Assembly: GCA_023375785.1 (NCBI GenBank)
Contig: SZWC01023076.1
Location: forward strand, 1-31,837
Direction: 5' to 3'
DNA: 31,837 nt
Source of the DNA: Penium margaritaceum
Taxonomy: Eukaryota; Streptophyta; Zygnematophyceae; Desmidiales; Peniaceae
Below the pieces are notes generated by a model. The model did not search any database. It was given only the letters and a program-made list of their open reading frames with translations, and was not told where the DNA came from. This document shows, piece by piece, positions 1 through 9,790 of the stretch; the stretch's first letter is position 1, and each line of letters begins with the position of its first letter. The position numbers and the translations under genes were made by a program.

Positions 1-1079
1 GGAGTGTTGTGCTTTGTGCCGTTCCTGTACAGTTTACTGTGACCACTCGGCCGTGTCCATACTCGTGCAGATCCCTGAGGCAGGCGGCCCTGGTGACACC
101 GGCGCGACGACAGGCGGCGGACTACCCACTTGGAGCTGACCGACCACTGTTCCAGAGCCCCAGATGCCACTGGGACTCTTTGCTGTGTCTTCTACGTCTT
201 GCAGGCGTCTTTCGGCGGACTGTCCATGAGGCATGTTTGCATGTTTTTGCATTGTATGCTCATTGTCAGTCGATGGGTGCATGCATGTGACCAGTCGTAG
301 CGTCTGTCTTTTGATTCTGCACGTCTAGGTTCAGACGGCGTAGGATTCTGACATGTGTGCGCAGAGTTACGGCCAAAACAGTGGTTTTGGGCCGGTTCTA
401 TGACAGCTCTTGGACTGCCGCGTGCGACACCCGCCGTGCGCCATGGCAAGTATTTATGTGATGGACCTGTCATTTGTCATTTCTCTCTGCATATGCTATA
501 TTGAAGCATTCTGACACTGTGTCTTGTTTCTCCTAGCCAAACCCTTGCCGTTGTGTGTACGACATGTGTCTTTCGTCACCGTCTGACCAGGCATTGACGC
601 CCAGTCAGCGGCTGTGTTGCTAGGAACCTTCTACGCACTTTCTCACCTAGAACTTGGAGGGGTTCCCCATTGCTGCTCATTCTTCATTGCTAATCAGTTA
701 CTTCCAGTTTTCAGCTGCTTTCTGGCGCTAACACTGGCGCGTGCACTCCTGAGTAGCAAGGCCACAGCTTCCAGACTTAGTCTCTAGAGTAGCAGACTTA
801 GGGGGCCGCAGACTTAAGCAACGAGCGTGGAAGCCCGCACGCTACATCGATAACGCATGCTCCCCCAACCTGCTGCCTAGGTCTCCACAAGACAGAATGA
901 AGTGAGAAATGTGTGCACAGGGTTGGGCACATGTGAAATCCCATCTCGACTGTCAATGCTATGACTTCCAGACTCTGTGGCATACTTAGGGTCCAAAACC
1001 ACTGTCCACTGCCCACAGCAACCACAGGATAGACAAAAGAAGAGGATGAAATTTTTGGCAACCCTCACCATACTAATTT
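1..1079. other. Unrecognised sequence, no supported gene
   Basis: This stretch has only short, mutually overlapping open frames with no motif I recognise. It is more GC-rich than the chromovirus remnant that follows. The 9-mer CAGACTTAG or a close variant occurs three times between 771 and 816, and there is a small hairpin (CCAAAAC / GTTTTGG) at 373-390. It may be LTR or untranslated sequence of an element whose coding part lies outside the window, but I found no second copy here to support that. Confidence 0.5.
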
Positions 1080-2002
1080 ACCCTATCATCTGGAATAGAC
1101 TTCAAGAGGTGAAGTGAAACTTCTCATCAATGTCAGTTCCGCACTCAGTTTCCTGCAATGTGTGCTACTCTACGGAGTAATACTAGTTTCATAAGCCCAA
1201 AAACACATGTGTTCCATGAACAATTGTTGGTGTTGGTCAATCAGTAACTGCCTGCCGTTCTTTTGATCAATGGTGATCCGTCCGCCATCTATGATATGGC
1301 CCAGAAACTTGATAATGGTAACGAAATTTCCACTTTGAGAATGTTTTACATCATTTATCTCCTTCAACAACATCAGTATTCTTTTGGAGATTTCCAAAGT
1401 TCTTCTCTGGGATGAAGCTGTACACGAGGATGTCATTAATGTACATGAAATCACAGTCGTGAAGGAAAAATTGAAATATGTTGTACATTACCGCTATGAA
1501 TATGGTGGGGGGATCCATAAGTCCAAAATGACATCACTGTGAAGTCATCGTTCCCACATTGGGTTCATAATGCCATCTTCTTGAAATCTTCATTCCACAT
1601 CCTGACCTGGTGAAAACCGCTCTACAAGTTCATTTTGCTGAAGATTCAGGATCCACGGAGTTCTTTAGTGTGAGGGAGATGGTAGCTGTTCTTGATGGTG
1701 GTGCCATTGAGTACTCGGCAGTCCATGCATGCCCACATCTCACAAGCTACGACGTAGATTGACGTCAATGGGTCAAGCATCTCATCCAGCTATCCATTTA
1801 TCTTCTTCAGCTTATAGTTGCTCATGCAACAGGCCATCTTGACTGCCGGTTGACTCCCCGGCTTCAACTCGATGTGGTGATTGAAATTCTGCAGAGGAGG
1901 GAGTTCACAAGGCCATTCATCATGAAAGACCCTTGCGAACTCCTCAACAAGAGATGAAACATCCTCGGGAACTGATGTATCTTTTTCAAAGCAATCATCC
2001 AT
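1080..2002 (-). pseudogene. Ty3/gypsy reverse transcriptase, broken (copy I)
   Basis: The N-terminal part (1790-2002) reads FHDEWPCELPP, HHIELKPGSQPAVKMAC and MSNYKLKK, the classic start of a Ty3/gypsy RT domain. Further left come a fingers/palm piece (VLNGTTIKNSYHLP, then FTVMSFW), the active-site box MYINDILVYS near 1424-1448, and the connection segment KFLGHIIDGGRITID. The enzyme would copy element RNA into cDNA. The box should be YxDD, but the first Asp is Asn (YIND; the codon occupies 1435-1437), which should abolish catalysis. Several frame changes separate the pieces. The domain ends near a degenerate WPTP...FLG motif, where RNase H should begin but does not. Confidence 0.8.
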
Positions 2003-2282
2003 GAGGCCAATAAGGTTGGTGAGTCAGCTGCTACAACCTTGCTCTCCATTCCATGTTCCACGTGGGTGACCCATGCTGAGGCCCCACGTCGCAGGTGACG
2101 CGTGGCCATGTCACGGGATACCAGACTCATTCATGGTCACTGTCGTGACACTTCTGCTGTAACTTACGCCAATGTTTCCCCTGTTGCTTGTTCATAGGAT
2201 TCCAGTAACCGTCACTACATTGTGGTTCAATCATTCAGTTGCAAGTACCATTTTGCACCATTAGTTACGACATAGATTCCAT

Positions 2283-2560
2283 TTGCAAATTGCAGCAGTA
2301 TGTGAAGTCCTAATAAAGGAAACTTTGTGTTTCTCACCAATTGTCCCAGATTGGCACATCGTGCATCCCACCAATTTTCAGAAACAGTGGCTCACAAGGC
2401 TGATGGATTTGCATTTTTCCATTGATGTCTTTGCCTTAAAAAACCCCTTGTTTGGTCTTCAATCCAATACTTCAAACCTACTCCTAACTCAGAAAACATA
2501 TAAGAAGCTCCTCCACCCCATGACGCCAGCACATTTTCATGACATGTACAACCCCTTAAG
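2283..2560 (-). pseudogene. Retropepsin-like protease remnant (copy I)
   Basis: At 2500-2522 on the minus strand the sequence reads GGGASYM. It aligns with SDGGSSYS of copy II and VDEGASQV of copy P, the site of the retroviral-type aspartic protease. The catalytic Asp codon (GAT in copy II) is GGT here (2514-2516), so the residue is Gly. The following segment LQ/MQI..P.EP..L....MH is shared with copy II. The assignment rests on alignment with sister copies in this window rather than on a complete domain. Confidence 0.5.
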
Positions 2561-3029
2561 TTATGCCCTCAGAAAACCCATTGCTTGGCCGTCCTCGAAC
2601 CCCTCATCAAATTCTGTGATCACAGGAATCCTCATCTCTGACATGGTGAGCTGTTCAAATGGGCAATCGGCCAGCTTTTTCTGATCGTACAGCAGCTTCC
2701 CTGTCTCCTCCTGGTCTCTGCCATTTCCTAACTCCTCTGAATTTTTCTTTTGCTTCTCCCCTTTCTGTATTGTTGTAATTTTCAGCAACAATATCTCATA
2801 ATGCGGTCAAGCTTCTTGCAATTCCACCAGCGCTGTTCATCTTCTTGTTGGACGGTGTCAACTTGCATCAGATTCAAGGGCTCTGACAACTGGAACTTCC
2901 CGCAACCATGGTAGGTATTGTGGTTTTGGATTCACTAGCCATTGAATCCTTTTAGGCTAACATTTTTTTTGGTTTTTTAGACTCTTTCAGCTGCTACAAT
3001 CATTTGCAAAAGGTCTCCTGGATGCAAAA
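2561..3029 (-). pseudogene. Gag-protease linker region, unclear (copy I)
   Basis: This lies between the gag and protease pieces of copy I. One open stretch on the minus strand (2561-2791) is highly charged (Lys, Glu, Gln) and ends FDEGFEDGQAMGFLRA. I see no zinc knuckle and no clear counterpart in the other copies. It may be the variable linker of the polyprotein or a small unrelated insertion. Confidence 0.3.
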
Positions 3030-3250
3030 ACACATTGTTGCTCGGAAAATGTCATGTTGAAGCCAAGTGAAAACTGATTTCATCAAGGACAATGTTGCTG
3101 CCTGTGATAAACTCACCAAAGTTATTGTGTTTAATCTGGTACGGATGATTTCTGGTAAAGCGGTTGTAGCTTGGTGCGTGCTTCAGGCCTCTTGTTCAAC
3201 TACCCAGAATGAGAGGTGCCCACGGGCTTGAAACATTCCCAGTACTTCTG
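3030..3250 (-). pseudogene. Chromovirus gag fragment (copy I)
   Basis: Minus-strand reading gives EARTKLQPLYQKSSV followed after frame changes by F.EFITGSNIVLDEISFHLAS. It matches the capsid-like gag segment in copies II (DALYRIQHLH.QSSV), P (AQYNLQRPRQYSSIAEY) and V (TQYKLQCLCQQSSMAEN). Gag forms the particle that packages element RNA. Only this block is recognisable, and in-frame stops are present. Confidence 0.6.
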
Positions 3251-4556
3251 TGGATTTAAGTAGATTTGCCAAGTCAGATCCACCTCCTTCGGACACTTGA
3301 AATTTGTTATGTAAGGCCGTGCCCTTCAGCCATTAGTCGGGCTCCTCAGCCTCCTTCTACCATTAGATTTCCATTGAAACGGGCCACTCAAAGGAGGGGG
3401 CACAAGGTCATAATTTTTTTGTATGTGTTGACCCTAGCAGCTTTTAATCACACCTCCAAAGAATTTAGCCACAACCAAACCGTTGTTTTTTTGCGATTTC
3501 CAGGATCGGATGGTTTGGGAAGGGCCGGACGGATCTGGTGTTCATTTGAGATTTGGGTGTTCTCTCTTTTCGCAGATGTAACGTCCACCATTACCTCGCA
3601 GATGTGTCTTCATCATCAGAACTTTGCATTGCTCCTTCGTTCCCATTGCCGATCAATAATCGTGGTTCCATCCTGCATCCAGGTTTGAGTTTTTCTAAAC
3701 GATTTGCAAAAATTTAGAAACTAATCGTGGTTCCATCCTGCATCCACATACAACATCCATGGCAATTCCCCCCATCACAATTTGGCTTCATCGCTCTGAT
3801 TTTCAATGAAAACTCATAGCCACACAGCTTCCTTTTAGTTTTCTATATCTTGTTGTCAACAACGCCCTTTTTAATCATGTCACACACTTCGACCAACCAG
3901 CCTTGATTTGCAGCTACAATCTCCTCTGTGTAACTCTTTGCAACAGTTGTGCCTCATCCTTTCTTCTTGCCAATTTCACAATCTTGTGAAAAGAAGCTGC
4001 CTCCTCCGCTGGCCACCATTCCATAGCATTCTTTCACCCTCATCAACCTGCAGCAGCCCCATCAGAAGCAGACGTTTTCTGCCAGTTGTCTTTTGTGCCC
4101 TGTGCATCCACTTCTGCATCATCAGTAACAACATCTGCATCACTTTGTGATCATGATTTGGTCTTCCATCTCAGCGCTCAGCAACATCACACCTGGGTTC
4201 CATATCTAAGCTCAGTAACTACAGTAGCTGCTCAACATTCAACACCTTAGCTTTGCAATACCTGGGCTCTATCCCTATGCCCAATCCACAACCCATCAAT
4301 CATAAACTTAGCTTTTAACCGGACAGAAGCCCGGTTTTGTCCCTTAACGCACTCCAGCAAAAAAACCAGAACCTTTTGATATGGTGCCTGGATCAAATCA
4401 CCAATCATCTCTTATATCCACTCAATACCTGGGAATTTTCTATCTCCTTGTTCCAGGACCTCGTCCTCACATATCACCCACATCACACCCTGTTTGCATC
4501 GCTGCACCCATGTGCCGTAAGTCAACAGCAGTAACTCAACACTTCAACTCACGCCC
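3251..4556. other. Unrecognised interval between remnant I and copia A
   Basis: No product can be named here. An open frame at 3266-3688 (plus) has no recognisable domain and contains half of a direct repeat. On the minus strand 3843-4024 has protein-like composition split by one frame change (WWPAEEAASFHKIVKLARRK, then NQGWLVEVCDMIKKGVVDNK). Part of the interval next to 4557 should be the 3' LTR of copia A, but no partner LTR exists in the window to define it. Confidence 0.4.
3657..3746. repeat. 25-bp exact direct repeat, two copies 65 bp apart
   Basis: The 25-mer beginning TAATCGTGGTTCCATCC occurs at 3657-3681 and again, identical, at 3722-3746. The 40 bases between are AT-rich. This is a short tandem-type duplication with no coding meaning that I can see. 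Confidence 0.85.
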
Positions 4557-4560
4557 AGTA

Positions 4561-4572
4561 CTTTTTCCTCCC
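4561..4572 (-). other. Candidate polypurine tract of copia A
   Basis: The 12-base all-purine run (minus strand) lies about 100 bases past the RNase H stop, and TG follows within a few bases (TACTGGGCG). This is where plus-strand DNA synthesis would be primed. It is inferred from position and composition only. Confidence 0.35.
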
Positions 4573-4668
4573 ATAACCCGATGGTACGCATGTCCATACG
4601 CGTGCAGCACTGGTACAACCACATAGTGGGTGACACAGACAGATGAGACGCAAACGTACATCCCACAC

Positions 4669-5387
4669 TCAACCACTGTCACGCACGGGGCGAAGCCCAA
4701 CAGAACGAATGGCCAATAGGAACTTTCCGCGGGCAAGTGCCTTCGTCAAGAAATCAGCACGTTGCAAGTCAGTGCCAACCCACATGATGGAGATCACGCG
4801 TCGCTCCACCAGATCACGAATGAAGTGATGGTCAACTGCAATGTGCTTTGTGCAAGCATGAAAAACACCAGAGTTCTCCGCAATGGCGAGAGCACTCTGG
4901 TTGTCGCAACGCAGCACAATGGCGGGTACTGACTGCCCAAGCTCAAGAAACAAGCGCTGCAGCCAAACTGCCTCAGCAGCCCCTGCCCCCAAAGCCACAT
5001 ACTCTGCCTCCGACGAGCTACTTGCGATGCAGCCCTGCTTCCCCCTTCGCCAAGACAAAGCGGTACCACCGAGCCAAAACACGTAACCATTGTGACTGTG
5101 CCCGTCAGGGCTCCAAGCCCAGTTGCTGTCAGTATTGCCGTCAAGGACCACCGAAGACTGTCGACGAAAGCAGAGTCCGAGATACGGCTTGGAGACCACG
5201 TACCGTACCACTCGCAGAACCGCGTGAAGAGCTCTCGCACGTGGAGCCTACGAGAACTGAGCGAGGAGGTTGACGGCGAATGCGATGTCGGGATGCGTGG
5301 TAGTGGCCAGGTACATCAGAGATCCGATAAGATGGAGGTACAAGGTCACGTCCACTGTCTCCCCCAGCTGTGTAGGGTCATCCACCT
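4669..5387 (-). pseudogene. Copia RNase H and RT C-terminus, broken (A)
   Basis: The minus-strand segment from about 5400 to 5245 reads LHLIGSLMYLATTTHPDIAF, the RT/RNase H connection typical of copia. A TAG stop near 5244 interrupts it. The RNase H part (4669-5211) then shows DGNTDSNWAW, SSSEAEYVALGAGAAEAVWL, RCDNQSALAIAENSGV, CTKHIAVDHHFIRDLVE and ADFLTKALARGKF. The acidic residues expected in the catalytic core (Asp in TDSNWA, Glu in SEAEY, Asp in CDN) are present. RNase H removes the RNA template during reverse transcription. It is joined to the RT by a frame change near 5397-5405. Confidence 0.85.
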
Positions 5388-6131
5388 TCAGGGCATCCTG
5401 CCCCCCATGACTCGTTCGTATCGGGCCTGATGCAGCAACAGTTTCCGATGTCTGCGATCTCGCAGGATCTCCATACCGAGAAACACCGATGCAGGGCCGA
5501 GGTCCTTCATCCTGTAGGCGGTCTGCTGGACAGCCTTGGCCTCCTTCACGGCCTCTAGGGACGGAGACGCAATTAGAAGGTCATCAACATAGACCAGGGT
5601 GGCGGTGAACCGCTCGGGTGTCGGTAGGATAAAGAGCGAGGGGTCTGCCTCGCTCTGTACGTATCCTGCGCGAGTCAAGGTGCCAGTGATCTCCCGGTTC
5701 CAACACCGTGGAGACTGCTTGAGGCCATACAAGGACTTGCGCAAGCGCCAGCCCTTGTCACCATCCTCAAAGCCTGGTGGCTGAGCCACGTAGATCTCCT
5801 CATCTAGAGAGCCATGGAGGAACGCGTTGTTCACATCCATCTGGTGTAGTTCCCAGTCATGCTGAGCCACTACACCAAACGGAGCTCGAGCTGAGGTCAT
5901 GCGGCCGACAGGGGCAAAAGTGTCAGTGTAATCAATTCCCTCAATCTGAAAGAACCCCTTGACGACCATGCGGGCCTTGTAGCGTTCCAGTGAGCCATCT
6001 GGCTTCACTTTCTTGCGAAAGACCCACTTGATCTGAATCGCCTTCCTCCCAGGGGGGAGGTCGACCAGCTTGTGGGCACAGGGCCGACTGTAACGGGAAG
6101 TCAGCAGACAATCACAGACACACCGAGGCAA
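5388..6131 (-). pseudogene. Copia reverse transcriptase, N-terminally truncated (A)
   Basis: This is one open frame of 247 residues on the minus strand. Motifs in order are LVDLPPGRKAIQIKWVFRKK, YKARMVVKGF, IDYTDTFAPVGRM, HQMDVNNAFLHG, EEIYVAQPPGF, LRKSLYGLKQSPRCW, the active site LVYVDDLLIAS with both Asp residues intact, and MKDLGPASVFLGMEI. It normally continues into RNase H, but a frame change near 5400 breaks the link. The first 20 residues of the frame do not match RT and lie at the truncation point, so the open frame's start is not a real protein start. Confidence 0.9.
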
Positions 6132-6176
6132 CCCACCACATGAATATCTACCAGTGGAGTGGAGTGGAGCAGGTTT

Positions 6177-6222
6177 GGGTTTGAGGGAGACGGGTGGGTT
6201 GGGTAGGGACTGGGGGGAGGGG
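6177..6222 (+). other. G-rich tract, potential G-quadruplex
   Basis: Eight runs of three or more G lie within 46 bases (6177-79, 6185-87, 6192-94, 6196-98, 6201-03, 6206-08, 6212-17, 6219-22). They are preceded by three GGAGT-type repeats at about 6155-6168. Loops are 1-5 bases, which fits the usual G-quadruplex pattern. The tract lies just outside the truncated end of copia A and before the 3' end of chromovirus II. Confidence 0.7.
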
Positions 6223-6480
6223 CTTACCTACTCTTGAATGGAGCCGAGTTTAGTTGCAAAGAATGCACACATGCCAAGGTCTCTCTGGCCCTTTAAGCGA
6301 CATACAATGTGCAATGTGCACAAGTAATGAAGCTGTCGTTTTGGATCCAGATCAGCTGAAGCCCTTCTCTCCACCAGGAGCAGAAGTGGTGGTTGGTACT
6401 TTACTGTGCGCTGCTGAGGGCAAAGCCGTCTTTTGTCCTCCATCTGCTTCAATGGATGCCGATGACGGTGACAACGGCGA
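6223..6480. other. Degenerate 3' flank of chromovirus II
   Basis: This lies downstream (minus strand) of the chromodomain of copy II, where the end of pol, polypurine tract and 3' LTR should be. I could not match it to the 5' LTR at 11265-11600, so the 3' LTR seems lost or unrecognisable. An open frame on the plus strand (6254-6649) runs through here, has no recognisable domain and opposes the chromodomain remnant, so I treat it as chance. Confidence 0.4.
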
Positions 6481-6639
6481 CACTGACACTAAGCCCTATT
6501 CTCTCTGCTTGTCTTCCCAGTACTTGTCAAGGGGCGGCCCAAAAATGAGAACACTCGATGTAACTCCCATTCTGAAAATTTCCAAGTACAACAAACACTG
6601 CGACATGTTTGTTTTTCATTATGCATGGCATTGTAGACA

Positions 6640-6860
6640 TGCAACTTGACTACCTACTTGGTCATATTTCCACGGAGTCGATGCTCAAGGATGTCTTCAA
6701 TCATGCATCATGTATCTCCATCCACTTGGATAGGAGGCAGAGGAGCAATGTCTAGATTGGAAAATCTCTGGATGGGCTCGTGGAAGTGCTTGAGCTTGCT
6801 GATGTGGAAGAAAAGGTACATCGCCATGTTGTGAGGCATGCAAAGGCAAGAAACAATAGG
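6640..6860 (-). pseudogene. Chromodomain remnant (chromovirus II)
   Basis: Minus-strand reading gives FHISKLKHFHEP, then SNLDIAPLPPIQVDGDT, a stop, CMIEDILEHRLRGNMTK, a stop and VVKLH. In intact chromoviruses this is the junction HVSxLKxF...YEVExILDHR...YLVKWxGY: the end of integrase followed by the chromodomain, which directs insertion to heterochromatin by binding histone marks. Two in-frame stops break it. The VEDIL.HR core and the VK.H position of the usual VKW are still readable. Confidence 0.75.
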
Positions 6861-6940
6861 AGTTTGTATTTTCTTGACCTCAAACAGAACCAGCCATCAG
6901 GGTTTGAGCATTACAAAGTTCATTCCCGGAGATTGATTTT

Positions 6941-7153
6941 TTATGAGCTGAGTAGGGTGTAATTGATACTGTTAAAAATGCCATTGTAAAGATGTTGGTC
7001 AGCTAATTGCTTCATAGTTGTTTGTGTCTTTGCAATGATCCATTGTGTCTCCTCCCAAATGCTACAGAAATCTGGTTGGTGAATGTCGACTGCGGGAACA
7101 TTGGCCTGGCTTTGAATTCCTGCCATTGTGGTGGGATGTTTGCCGTAGACCAC
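6941..7153 (-). pseudogene. Integrase C-terminal segment (chromovirus II)
   Basis: This minus-strand frame reads VYGKHPTTM, then VPAVDIHQPDF, SIWEETQWIIAKTQTTMKQ, LADQHLYNGIF and INYTLLSS. It matches the region after the gypsy integrase core (YGxxPxxP...A..KQ.AD..R....F..GD.V.LS..). It lies between the integrase core and the chromodomain in the expected order. Confidence 0.75.
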
Positions 7154-7945
7154 TTAGATGGAAGTTTTCTTGCTGCGGTGGAAGTTTCAGAGCTGTATGC
7201 AAGCTCAACAGTCTGTAGCTTTGCATCCAATCTGTGCCATGTGGCTTTGCAATAAGTGCAAAGAATTTATTGGAGTGGTTGATTGGTCTACTTGGTTTTC
7301 TTGGTGATTTGATGATGGAATTCCATTGATAGATATATCCGACTGCCGTAATATGTCATTAGTTTGTACCAAAAATGTCTAGTGTAGCAGCCATCACTGT
7401 CGCTGATGATGGTATGTGGAACGCTGTGCCACGTACCATCAACAACAAGGAACATGATTTAACTCACAAACAGACATGTTGTTCCCTTTGTGGAGGAGGT
7501 GGTCATCAACGCAATGAAGTGCGACACATTTTGAGCACATTTCCACCACTATGAGTATGGTTTAATAGCCCTGGTGATTGATGAGAATATCTACCATTAA
7601 ATCCATGCTAATATCGATCCATGGCTCTATAGGAACAGGGAGGTTGGAGTAGTCCTAGTGGCCTTGTGTGGTGAGATTATTTCCTTTCACAGGTTTCTCT
7701 CGGTTCACATAAAGCTACCACGTTAGTCTCCACATTATCCCACAATGAATACTTCACCAGCTTCTTGAGCATCTTTTCCTTGCCAGAGTTTCCACTTGGA
7801 CCGGTCTCATCGGACTCCTCCAATAGCATCCATTGCAAATCCTTGTTTGGCGGCACAACAACATGGCGAGTGAATTTTTGTCGCCATTATGGGTCGTCAA
7901 ACAAGAAATCAGCCTTGTTGTACCCGCGGAATTCCTTTTAACCAT
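7154..7945 (-). pseudogene. Integrase core, decayed (chromovirus II)
   Basis: Near 7560-7645 the minus strand reads LPVPIEPWIDISMDLMV, then after more residues HQGY, a stop and TILIVVEMCSKCV. This is the start of the gypsy integrase catalytic core (LP.P..PW..ISMDF...LP...GYD.ILVVVD..SK), with the first catalytic Asp still present in SMDLM. The upstream zinc-binding region (7754-7945) is too damaged to assign its His and Cys residues. The second half of the core is only faintly recognisable. Confidence 0.7.
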
Positions 7946-8680
7946 TAGAAACTATCCTCATGGGTACAAGTGTCATTTGAGCAGTAGCGTGTTAAAATCA
8001 TCCATCAAGTCTGGTCATCGGATGAGAGCGTCCGCCAGATTTTTTTCCAGGTCGGTACTCCATGTTGTAGTCAAAGTTGGACTCAAGGAACTGTATCCAT
8101 CGAGTTTGTCAAATACTCATGTTTGGCTCAGTCTGGAGATGTTTTAGTGCATGGCGGTTGGCACGGATGATGCATCACTGGCATGTATGGCATGTGTTTA
8201 ACTTCCGGTCCACGCAATGTTTACGACATGTATGCAACCAGTTGTTTCTTGGAGGAGACCAACTCCGATTGCCTGATCGGAATTGTTGATGGCCATGAAG
8301 TAATCCACCATTCAATCTGCCAGTTTTAGGGCCAGCACAGAAGTCATAAAATTTTTCAGAGAGTTAAATGCTTGTTGTTAGTTTTCTCCCAAACTCCACT
8401 CGGTGACTTCACTAGTGAGATTGGGGAGAGTCGCTTAAACCTAGGCATATTCCTTTACGAATCGACAGCAGTAGATGAATAATCCAAAAAATACTTGGAC
8501 GTCCCAAACATTGGCTGGCGTCGGCCAATAAGCAATTGCCTCCACCTTTCTTGGAACCATGTTGATTCATCTATCGCCGATGTTGTGGCCTGAAAAACAT
8601 AAATCAAACAGCGACCAAAGTCACATTCTCAGAGTTAGAAAAGAAAACACATTTGCAAAACATTGCAAACTTTTTAGAGA
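7946..8680 (-). pseudogene. RNase H region, heavily decayed (chromovirus II)
   Basis: This lies between RT and integrase on the minus strand. Recognisable pieces are KKQLVAYMS, a stop and TLRGPEVKH (usual VAYASRTL...E.NY) and FDYNMEYRPGK with ADAL downstream (usual FDF.VEYRPG..N..ADALSR), separated by frame changes. These are hallmarks of the gypsy RNase H domain and its tether to integrase. No continuous frame remains. Confidence 0.6.
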
Positions 8681-8689
8681 CGTCCATCG

Positions 8690-9209
8690 TGCTATTTTGG
8701 GGTGCAGCTATACACCAAGATTTTGTCAAGGTACACGATGCCAGTGGTCAAGGTGTGGGTAAGAAATGTTGTCCATGGTTGCCATAAACATTGCAATAGT
8801 ATTTGTGACTCCAAACAGCATAACAGTGAGCTCGAAGTGCCCATATCTTGCATGAAATGTTTTCTTCTCGATGTCCTTATGAGATATAAAAATCTGATCA
8901 TAGCCCTTGCATAGGTCAGTTTTTTTTAAAATTTGCACTCCACGGAGCAGGGAAAAACATTTCTGCTTGTGGAAGGGGGTAGCGATTCTTGATGGTGATG
9001 TTTTTCAACTCTAGAAAGTCCAAACACATCCGTATCTTTTCAGGTGCTCTATAGGGTGACGTGGAGGATCTGATCAACCCTTGGCTGAGCATGTCGTTTA
9101 GCTGCCTTTTGGGTTTATTCAACTCGTGGTAGCTCATCAGAGGGGTCATCTTCAATGTCAGTCTGTTGCCTGACTTTATATCTATTTGGCGATTGACATG
9201 TTTTGCCAA
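8690..9209 (-). pseudogene. Ty3/gypsy reverse transcriptase (chromovirus II)
   Basis: Two overlapping minus-strand frames carry the RT in order: MSYHELNKPKRQLNDMLSQG, LIRSSTSPYRAPEKIRMCLD, NITIKNRYPLPQ, then KTDLCKGYDQIFI, FHARYGHFELTVMLFGVTN and the active-site box VYLDKILVYS. The box should be YLDD, but the second Asp is Lys (codon 8722-8724), so the enzyme would be dead. A frame change near 8930 separates the two parts, and a second lies just before the active site. Confidence 0.85.
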
Positions 9210-9639
9210 GAAAATGCTTGGGGTCGTTCTTCAAGAAAGACCCCTTTGAACTTTTAATCGAATGGTGCAAACTTCAACTCAATAGCTGCCAACTTATCAA
9301 GTGTTTAGGCTGATGTGGTTTCTTCCCATTCCTTTGTCTCCACATGGACTAGCCATGCTTGTGCTTCATGTTACAGAAAGAATCTGGCCACGTCTAGGTA
9401 TATCAGCTGGCATTTTTTGACAGGTGCAAACTCCTCTTCTGCTTCCACCAATGATGTTTGCTTTCGTTATCGTCGCCATGTGAGTTGTTTGATCGGAGGC
9501 ATGATTCTAGTTCTCCTGGTTATTCAAATATTGAACAAATTGCTGCTCCAATCTACCTATTGATTGTATCGATAGAGGAAGTCTTGCTCGAGACCGTTAC
9601 GACATGCATGTCTGTTCTTTGTAACAAGACAGGTTCAAC

Positions 9640-9790
9640 GAGTCAGCAGATTTGAAGTCAGTAGTCGACGCATTTTCCTTCAATCACCCCTAGTTTTCTC
9701 AGCAAACCTAGCTTCTAAACCATGTCATTACTTACAAAGCTATAAGAAGATCCTCCATCCGATAGTGTAAGTACCGTTTTGTGACCTCGA
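9640..9790 (-). pseudogene. Aspartic protease active-site region (chromovirus II)
   Basis: Minus-strand reading is TVLTLSDGGSSYSFVS, then a stop and KLGLLRKLGV. Retroviral-type proteases have D-S/T-G-A followed by hydrophobic segments. Here the Asp is kept within SDGGSS. The same position is DEGAS in copy P and D-stop-GAS in copy V. The protease would cleave the Gag-Pol polyprotein. Confidence 0.6.

Larger units (their letters stand above)
1080..3250 (-). mobile_element. Chromovirus (Ty3/gypsy) remnant I, minus strand
   Basis: Read on the minus strand, this stretch keeps the order gag, protease, reverse transcriptase of a Ty3/gypsy element. The gag piece lies near 3030-3215, a protease-like piece near 2330-2530, and the RT from 2002 down to about 1080. 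No LTR, RNase H or integrase is visible; the RT homology stops near 1080-1170. The family is the same as copies II, P and V, judged by shared gag and protease segments. Stops and frame changes occur throughout, so it is a fossil. The boundary towards 3250 is uncertain because gag becomes unrecognisable there. Confidence 0.75.
4557..6131 (-). mobile_element. Ty1/copia fragment A, 5'-truncated, minus strand
   Basis: On the minus strand this piece carries the copia reverse transcriptase followed by RNase H, the order that distinguishes copia from gypsy once integrase has been passed. Homology stops abruptly near 6075-6131, at the start of the RT domain, so gag, protease, integrase and the 5' LTR are missing. 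Downstream, a purine-rich tract (minus GGGAGGAAAAAG, 4561-4572) is a candidate polypurine tract, and a 3' LTR could begin TGGGCG at 4557. No second LTR exists to confirm that edge. The fragment is more GC-rich than the neighbouring chromoviruses. Confidence 0.8.

Noticed and set aside
3266..3688. Plus-strand open frame of 140 codons as a host gene
   Set aside because: It shows no domain, poor composition and a direct repeat at its end; there is not enough to call a gene.
4317..4336. Small hairpin AACCGG ... CCGGTT resembling a terminator
   Set aside because: Bacterial-type terminators are not expected in this nuclear context, and six-base arms are common by chance.
6254..6649. Plus-strand open frame of 131 codons, Cys-containing
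   Set aside because: It overlaps the downstream flank and chromodomain of chromovirus II in antisense and has no motif.
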